NCBI GenBank assembly: GCA_028280575.1
Contig: JANQLN010000098.1
Coordinates: 1 to 37,668 of the forward strand
Direction of reading: 5' to 3'
Source of the DNA: Clostridia bacterium
GTDB lineage: Bacteria > Bacillota > Clostridia > Acetivibrionales > STF1-152
Length of the DNA: 37,668 nt
Made by a program: the position numbers and the translations under genes. Positions 33,522-37,668 of this stretch are shown here, piece by piece (the stretch's first letter is position 1; each line of letters starts with the position of its first letter). Below the pieces are notes generated by a model. That model was not told the origin of the DNA. It did not search any database and was given only the letters and a program-made list of their open reading frames with translations.

Positions 33522-34802
33522 ATGAAGAAAAAAGTTATAATAGGGGCAATAATAGCTGTTGTTGTTTTGACATTGGTTATAGTGAGTATTGTAAGGAATA
33601 CCGACTCTGCGGTAGCTTTTGGTGATAGAGGCGGATTGGGGGTAAATGTACAAAAAATAAGCAGGGGTGGAATCATTTCATATATTTCGGCAGATGGGTT
33701 TATACAGGAAAAGGAAAAAGCCCAGGTTTATTTTGACAGATCCCTGCGTGTATTGGATGTTTATGTAGAAGAAAACCAGGAGGTTTCCAGGGGCCAGGAA
33801 ATATTACAGCTTGATTTCAGCCCTCTTGACTCGGAGCTTGAACAGTTGAGGATTAATAGGAATATTCAGAAGATAACCCTTGAAATGGCTAAAAGCGGGG
33901 GAGAAATAAAAAACCTTTCAAATGCTGTTAGGAATGCCCAAAAGGCCCTGGAAGAAGCTAATGAAATATATAATGAGAAAAAAAGCCTGTATGATTCAAA
34001 AGCCATTTCAAAAAATGAGCTTGAGAATGCCGGCAAGGGAGTAGAAGATGCTTCATTTGCCTTGCGGGATGCAACGGACAGGCAAAATACGGCAGTTGAA
34101 AATCAAGGCATGGACATAGGGATAAAGGAGCAAAACCTCATTTCAACGGATTTGAGGATAAAAGAGCTTGAAGATACCATAAAACAGTTCAAGGAGTATG
34201 CAAGAAGTCCCATGAAAGGAGTTATATCCAGGATAAATATTGAAAAGGGAGCTTATGTCGGAGCAATGCAGCTTGCATATGAGATATTAAACACAGAAGA
34301 GCTTATGATTACGGCATATGTAAATGAATATGACAGTAAAAATGTTGCAGCAGGGCAGGAGGTTTCTATCTGGGGTGATGCCATACCCCAGAATATAGAA
34401 ATTACAGGGACAATTGAAAGTATTTCGCCCCGGGCGGAACTCAGGAGGACAACAGGCGGAGAAGAAATTGTTGTTGAAACGGTCATATCAATAGATTCCA
34501 GCTATTCATTCCTGAGGCCGGGTCTAAGTGTAACCTGTGACATATCTGCCCAAAGCAAGGATGACATTATTGTTGCACCCCTGGAGATTATCAGGAATGA
34601 CAGGGATGGCAACAACTATGTGTTTATCGTAGATGGAGAAAAAAATACCATGGTTAAAAAAAATGTATCACTGGGGATTATTTCGGATATGACGGCGGAA
34701 GTTCTTGAAGGCCTTAATGAAGGTGATCTTGCCGTATCTGATCCCCAGCCTACTTACAGGGATGGTATGAAGGTTAATATCATTGACAAGGAAGAGAAGT
34801 GA
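33522..34802 (+). CDS. HlyD/MacA-like periplasmic adaptor subunit
   Basis: 426 aa. It has an N-terminal membrane anchor (KVIIGAIIAVVVLTLVIVSIV), a biotinyl-lipoyl-like domain (LRVLDVYVEENQEVSRGQEI, about residues 75-95), a long coiled coil (about 100-235, EANEIYNEKKSLYDSKAISK), and beta-barrel parts (RSPMKGVISRINIEKGAYVG; SLGIISDMTAEVLEGLNEGD). Such proteins link the ATPase/permease to the extracellular side. In a Gram-positive it would act outside the membrane without an outer-membrane channel. GGGGGACGG precedes the ATG. The frame is open to 33429, but that part lies inside the Yip1 gene. Confidence 0.9.
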   Translation: MKKKVIIGAIIAVVVLTLVIVSIVRNTDSAVAFGDRGGLGVNVQKISRGGIISYISADGFIQEKEKAQVYFDRSLRVLDVYVEENQEVSRGQEILQLDFSPLDSELEQLRINRNIQKITLEMAKSGGEIKNLSNAVRNAQKALEEANEIYNEKKSLYDSKAISKNELENAGKGVEDASFALRDATDRQNTAVENQGMDIGIKEQNLISTDLRIKELEDTIKQFKEYARSPMKGVISRINIEKGAYVGAMQLAYEILNTEELMITAYVNEYDSKNVAAGQEVSIWGDAIPQNIEITGTIESISPRAELRRTTGGEEIVVETVISIDSSYSFLRPGLSVTCDISAQSKDDIIVAPLEIIRNDRDGNNYVFIVDGEKNTMVKKNVSLGIISDMTAEVLEGLNEGDLAVSDPQPTYRDGMKVNIIDKEEK

Positions 34803-34811
34803 AATAGTCAG

Positions 34812-36023
34812 ATGAATTTCTATGAAAGCTTGAAACAGGCGCTTGAAAGCCTTAAAACAAATAAATTGCGCTCAATACTTACAATGGTCGGAATAATTAT
34901 GGGTGTGTTTTCAGTAGTGACCATAATGGCTTTGGGAAGTGCTGCCGAATCATATATTAATGTCCAGTTTGAAAAAATTGGTGCCAATATAATAACCATA
35001 CAGTATAAATCCGATGCTGCCGAACGTAAAAACTGGCTTGTACTGGAAGATATGGAGACTATAGTTGATGGAACCCCGGAAGTAAAAAATATCGCTGCCT
35101 TTATACAGAGAGGCGGAGATTTAAGGGTGGAAAGTAAAACCAAGAAAGCAATTGTTTATGGGATTTCCTCCCAGTATAAAAACTTTTCACCTATAGAAAT
35201 GGCAGAGGGACGGTTTATAAATGAGTTTGATATATTATCCAGATCAAAGGTGATTATTGTAGATGAGAACTTTGCCCAAAAGTATTTTAAAAGAACGGAC
35301 ATCATAGGCAGGATAATAGAATTGAAGGTTTCCTCGGGAAGTAAGATTAAAGTCAAGGTGGTTGGTGTTATGAAAGGCGGGGATGACCTGTTCAGTTCAA
35401 TAGCAAATAATGAAAACTTCCCCACATTTGTATATATGCCTATTACAACGGTACAAAACATATATTATAATTACAAAAAGCTGCCGTCCATTATGGTTTC
35501 CGTACAGCAAAAGGAACAGCTAAAGGAAATCGGTGAACGTATTGTAAATGTCCTGGAATTGCATAAGGGAAAAGGAGACCTTTATGTGGCAAGAAATTCT
35601 GTTGAAGAGCAAAAAATATTTTCAAGCGTATTAGGCGTAATCTCTGCGGTTCTGCTTGTAATTGCGGTAATTACATTAATTGTTGGCGGTATAGGTATAG
35701 TAAATATCCTGCTGGTTTCAGTTACGGAGCGTATAAGGGAAATAGGCATAAGGAAGGCGCTGGGAGCACAAAAAAAGGATATTGTGCTCCAGTTTATTAC
35801 GGAGTCGGTAATTATGACCGCATCAAGCGGTTTGATTGGCATACTAATGGGTATTGGAGCAGGAAATATAATCGCAAACCAGATTAAAATTCCACCTATG
35901 GTAGAGTACAAAACCATAGTGCTTGCCTTCACGGGCTCCATAATACTAGGATTGATATTTGGCGTGTATCCTGCAAAAAAAGCCGCCGATTTAGACCCTA
36001 TCGAATCATTGAGATATGAATAG
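34812..36023 (+). CDS. MacB-type ABC permease (FtsX domain)
   Basis: 403 aa. An N-terminal helix begins in ESLKQALESLKTNKLRSILT, the MacB family opening, followed by a large extracellular MacB_PCD domain (about 45-235) and three C-terminal helices in the FtsX domain, with VTERIREIGIRKALGAQKKDI. It is the membrane subunit of the efflux complex with the upstream ATPase and adaptor. The Shine-Dalgarno before the ATG is weak (AAGAGAAGTG), so translation may be coupled to the adaptor gene, 9 bp upstream. The cargo is unknown: macrolide, peptide and lipoprotein are all possible. Confidence 0.92.
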   Translation: MNFYESLKQALESLKTNKLRSILTMVGIIMGVFSVVTIMALGSAAESYINVQFEKIGANIITIQYKSDAAERKNWLVLEDMETIVDGTPEVKNIAAFIQRGGDLRVESKTKKAIVYGISSQYKNFSPIEMAEGRFINEFDILSRSKVIIVDENFAQKYFKRTDIIGRIIELKVSSGSKIKVKVVGVMKGGDDLFSSIANNENFPTFVYMPITTVQNIYYNYKKLPSIMVSVQQKEQLKEIGERIVNVLELHKGKGDLYVARNSVEEQKIFSSVLGVISAVLLVIAVITLIVGGIGIVNILLVSVTERIREIGIRKALGAQKKDIVLQFITESVIMTASSGLIGILMGIGAGNIIANQIKIPPMVEYKTIVLAFTGSIILGLIFGVYPAKKAADLDPIESLRYE

Positions 36024-36030
36024 CTGCTTT

Positions 36031-37380
36031 TTAACAGAAAAATTCGTCGTATAGGCACTTGACGGATTTTTCTGCGTCTCCTGATTTTACTCCAAACATT
36101 ATGCTTACCTCGGAAGAGCCCTGGTTGATCATTTCAATATTTACACCTGCCCTGGCGAATGCACCTGCGGCCCTTGAAGCCATGCCTATTGCATTCCTTG
36201 CACCTTCACCAACAACCATGACAAGTGCAAGATCATGTTCTATTTGTATTTCATCAACCTCCAGCTCAGCCCTTATCTTTTTGACAACCCTTTTTTCCTT
36301 TTCATTATCCAACTGCCCTTGGGACAGTATTACCGATATATCGTCTATGCCCGAGGGTGTGTGCTCATATGAAAGATTTTCATCCTCAAGGATTTGAAGT
36401 AATTTCCGGCCGAATCCTACTTCCCTGTTCATAAGGTATTTTCTTATATTGATGCTGCAAAAGCCTGAATCACTTGCAATACCTACAACAGGACCTTTAT
36501 TTACTTCCTTGTGCATTACTATTGTTGTACCCGGTGCCCCGGGATTATTTGTGTTTTTAATTGCAACGGGTATTCCTTTGTGATATACAGGAGCAAGTGC
36601 TTCTTCATGGAATATACTGAAACCGGCATATGAAAGTTCCCTCATTTCCCTGTAAGTCAATACGGTTATTGGAACAGGGTTGGCAACAATATTGGGATTA
36701 ACCGCATAAACCGAATCTACGTCCGTGAAGTTTTCGTAGAGGTCGGTGCACGTAGCTGCTGCCAGAATTGAACCTGTAATATCAGAGCCTCCCCGCGAAA
36801 ATGTAACTATCTCTCCATCTGCTGAATACCCAAAAAACCCTGGGAATACTGATATTCCAGGCCTGTCTCTTAATTTTGCCAGCTTTTCATAGGACTCGGG
36901 CAGTACGGCAGCATTCCCAAATTCCTTGCTTAATATCATACCTGCTTCTCCAGGATTTATGTAATGTGCTTCTTTACCCAGTTTATTGAGATAATCTGCC
37001 ACTAACCTGGCACAATTGTCTTCTCCCGCAGCTTTTAAAGAATCCGTAAACTTACCCGGGTCGGAGGCATCAAGAGATAGTTTTTTGTTCAAATCATCCA
37101 TGATAGCCGACAGTGTTTCCCCACCTAAACCCAGACTGTGAATAATATCAGAAAATCTTTTGATTACCCTGGAAAACTCTTTTTCAGAATTGCCGTCCTC
37201 AAGATGTTTTTCAGCCAGGGAAATTAAAAGATCGGTAACCTTTATATCATCCTTATTTCTTTTACCGGGTGCGGATACTACTATTAGTTTCCTATCATTA
37301 TCTTTAACAATAATATTGCAAACCTTTTTTATCTGGTCTGCACTTGCCAATGATGTACCGCCAAATTTTGCCACTTTCAT
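36031..37380 (-). CDS. Aspartate kinase
   Basis: 449 aa, the first step of the aspartate pathway (lysine, threonine, methionine). The kinase signature is KFGGTSLAS at residues 4-12, with FSRGGSDITGS near 193 and the conserved NFTDVDSVYAVNP after it. Two C-terminal ACT-type regions follow (GFCSINIRKYL; LVMVVGEGARNAIGMAS with the feedback-binding NIEMINQGSSE). The length and layout match monofunctional LysC/YclM-type enzymes; the effector cannot be told. GGAGGTGC precedes the ATG by 7 nt. The leader is only about 35 nt, so there is no lysine riboswitch. The stop codon lies beside a terminator whose stem uses the last codons. Confidence 0.94.
   Translation of the reverse strand: MKVAKFGGTSLASADQIKKVCNIIVKDNDRKLIVVSAPGKRNKDDIKVTDLLISLAEKHLEDGNSEKEFSRVIKRFSDIIHSLGLGGETLSAIMDDLNKKLSLDASDPGKFTDSLKAAGEDNCARLVADYLNKLGKEAHYINPGEAGMILSKEFGNAAVLPESYEKLAKLRDRPGISVFPGFFGYSADGEIVTFSRGGSDITGSILAAATCTDLYENFTDVDSVYAVNPNIVANPVPITVLTYREMRELSYAGFSIFHEEALAPVYHKGIPVAIKNTNNPGAPGTTIVMHKEVNKGPVVGIASDSGFCSINIRKYLMNREVGFGRKLLQILEDENLSYEHTPSGIDDISVILSQGQLDNEKEKRVVKKIRAELEVDEIQIEHDLALVMVVGEGARNAIGMASRAAGAFARAGVNIEMINQGSSEVSIMFGVKSGDAEKSVKCLYDEFFC
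36035..36074. terminator. Shared terminator embedded in the 3' end of the aspartate kinase gene
   Basis: CAGAAAAATTCGTC (36035-36048) pairs with GACGGATTTTTCTG (36061-36074), with one wobble position and a 12-nt loop. The A- and T-rich outer arms allow termination both ways: of the efflux operon, whose last stop is at 36023, and of the convergent kinase gene. The stem falls within the final codons of the kinase. Confidence 0.75.
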
Positions 37381-37420
37381 TAAAGAGCACCTCCGTTTAA
37401 AACCTAAAATATCTTAACAT

Positions 37421-37449
37421 ATTTTATTATTATGAAATGAAAGTGTCAA
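37421..37449 (-). promoter_or_regulatory. Sigma-A promoter of the aspartate kinase gene
   Basis: On the minus strand, a perfect TTGACA (37444-37449), a 17-bp spacer, and TAAAAT (37421-37426). The leader is too short for a riboswitch. Confidence 0.85.
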
Positions 37450-37458
37450 GAAACACTT
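37441..37458. promoter_or_regulatory. Inverted repeat over the -35 box, possible operator
   Basis: AAGTGT-CAAGAA-ACACTT is a 6+6 inverted repeat that overlaps the -35 box of the aspartate kinase promoter. Its position fits a repressor site. No regulator gene for it is in the window. Confidence 0.45.
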
Positions 37459-37544
37459 AAAAAAGGAATGAGTAAAGGTAATACTTCAATTAGTGAAGCA
37501 CTTCATAACCCAGAAAATCAGGACCTAAGACAGTCCTAAAGTTA

Positions 37545-37578
37545 TAGCTTAACAGACCACTAGTGGTCTGTTAAGCTA
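37545..37578. repeat. Perfect 34-bp palindrome upstream of the aspartate kinase promoter
   Basis: A 17+17 palindrome with no loop, centred on CCACTAGTGG. There is no T-run on either side, so it is not a clear terminator. It lies about 100 bp upstream of the aspartate kinase promoter. A smaller hairpin, AGGAC / GTCCT (37520-37537), is beside it. Confidence 0.85.
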
Positions 37579-37628
37579 ATAATTCATAGTAAATTGCAGC
37601 ATATTTTTCCGCATTACAGCGTTGTCGT

Positions 37629-37668
37629 CGTATTATCCGGCACTTACATGTAAGTACCGGATAATACG
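37629..37668. repeat. Near-perfect 40-bp palindrome at the window edge
   Basis: The two 20-base halves (CGTATTATCCGGCACTTACA and TGTAAGTACCGGATAATACG) are reverse complements with one mismatch. The window ends at its right arm, so the element may extend further. It could be the terminator of a neighbouring gene, or a repeat. Confidence 0.75.

Noticed and set aside
37381-37668. Lysine riboswitch upstream of the aspartate kinase gene
   Set aside because: The promoter lies about 40-70 bp before the start codon, leaving a leader of about 35 nt, and the conserved lysine-box elements are not present.

Overview
The window reads as chromosomal DNA from a low-to-moderate GC Gram-positive anaerobe in the class Clostridia. 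The evidence is: strong AGGAGG-type ribosome sites, frequent TTG/GTG starts, sigma-A promoters with 17-bp spacers, a stand-alone motAB pair, a SafA/YkwD-type LysM-CAP protein, a bacteriohemerythrin, and intracellular polysaccharide-processing enzymes. A Clostridium/Ruminiclostridium/Acetivibrio-like source is my inference; no rRNA is present to confirm it. I see no prophage, insertion sequence, CRISPR array or tRNA.

Layout. 1-2632: leuS with terminators on both sides. 2636-3066: a small unknown protein with a leader rich in inverted repeats. 3362-6613: a LacI-type regulator and a GHL6-type glycoside hydrolase that carry the same 18-bp operator in opposite orientation. 6600-7976: a MATE-like membrane protein, convergent. 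8169-11143: a TPP riboswitch-controlled operon (thiamine-binding protein, then ThiX-, ThiY- and ThiZ-like ABC importer parts) for uptake of thiamine or its pyrimidine precursor. 11301-13240: a hemerythrin with an altered iron-ligand motif and a Cys-type sulfatase. 13431-16328: a large cytoplasmic GH2 enzyme. 16503-16995: a 109-aa unknown protein preceded by a 46-aa membrane microprotein. 17226-18317: mnmA. 18472-19371: a holin-like membrane domain joined to an unrecognised helical domain. 19457-21784: LysM-CAP protein, YihY/BrkB protein and SfsA, all on the minus strand. 22267-23984: motA-motB. 24123-28332: a divergent type IIA topoisomerase pair. 28456-31197: tldD-tldE. 31352-31744: an AT-rich small membrane-anchored protein. 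31986-36023: an ABC efflux operon (ATPase, Yip1 protein, HlyD-like adaptor, MacB-like permease). 36031-37380: aspartate kinase, sharing a two-way terminator with that operon.

Non-coding structure stands out. A repeat of about 125-130 bp with terminal inverted repeats and a nested palindromic core occurs twice (13289-13411 and 21852-21983) and looks like a MITE-type or structured mobile repeat. The end of the window (37520-37668) holds several inverted repeats, including a perfect 34-bp palindrome and a 40-bp palindrome with one mismatch. The TPP riboswitch shows a clear terminator/antiterminator switch.

The best candidates for under-described biology are the LacI/GHL6 regulon, the holin-like fusion protein, the 46-aa/109-aa gene pair, the altered hemerythrin, the extra topoisomerase, and the dispersed repeat. 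None amounts to a proven new system from sequence alone.
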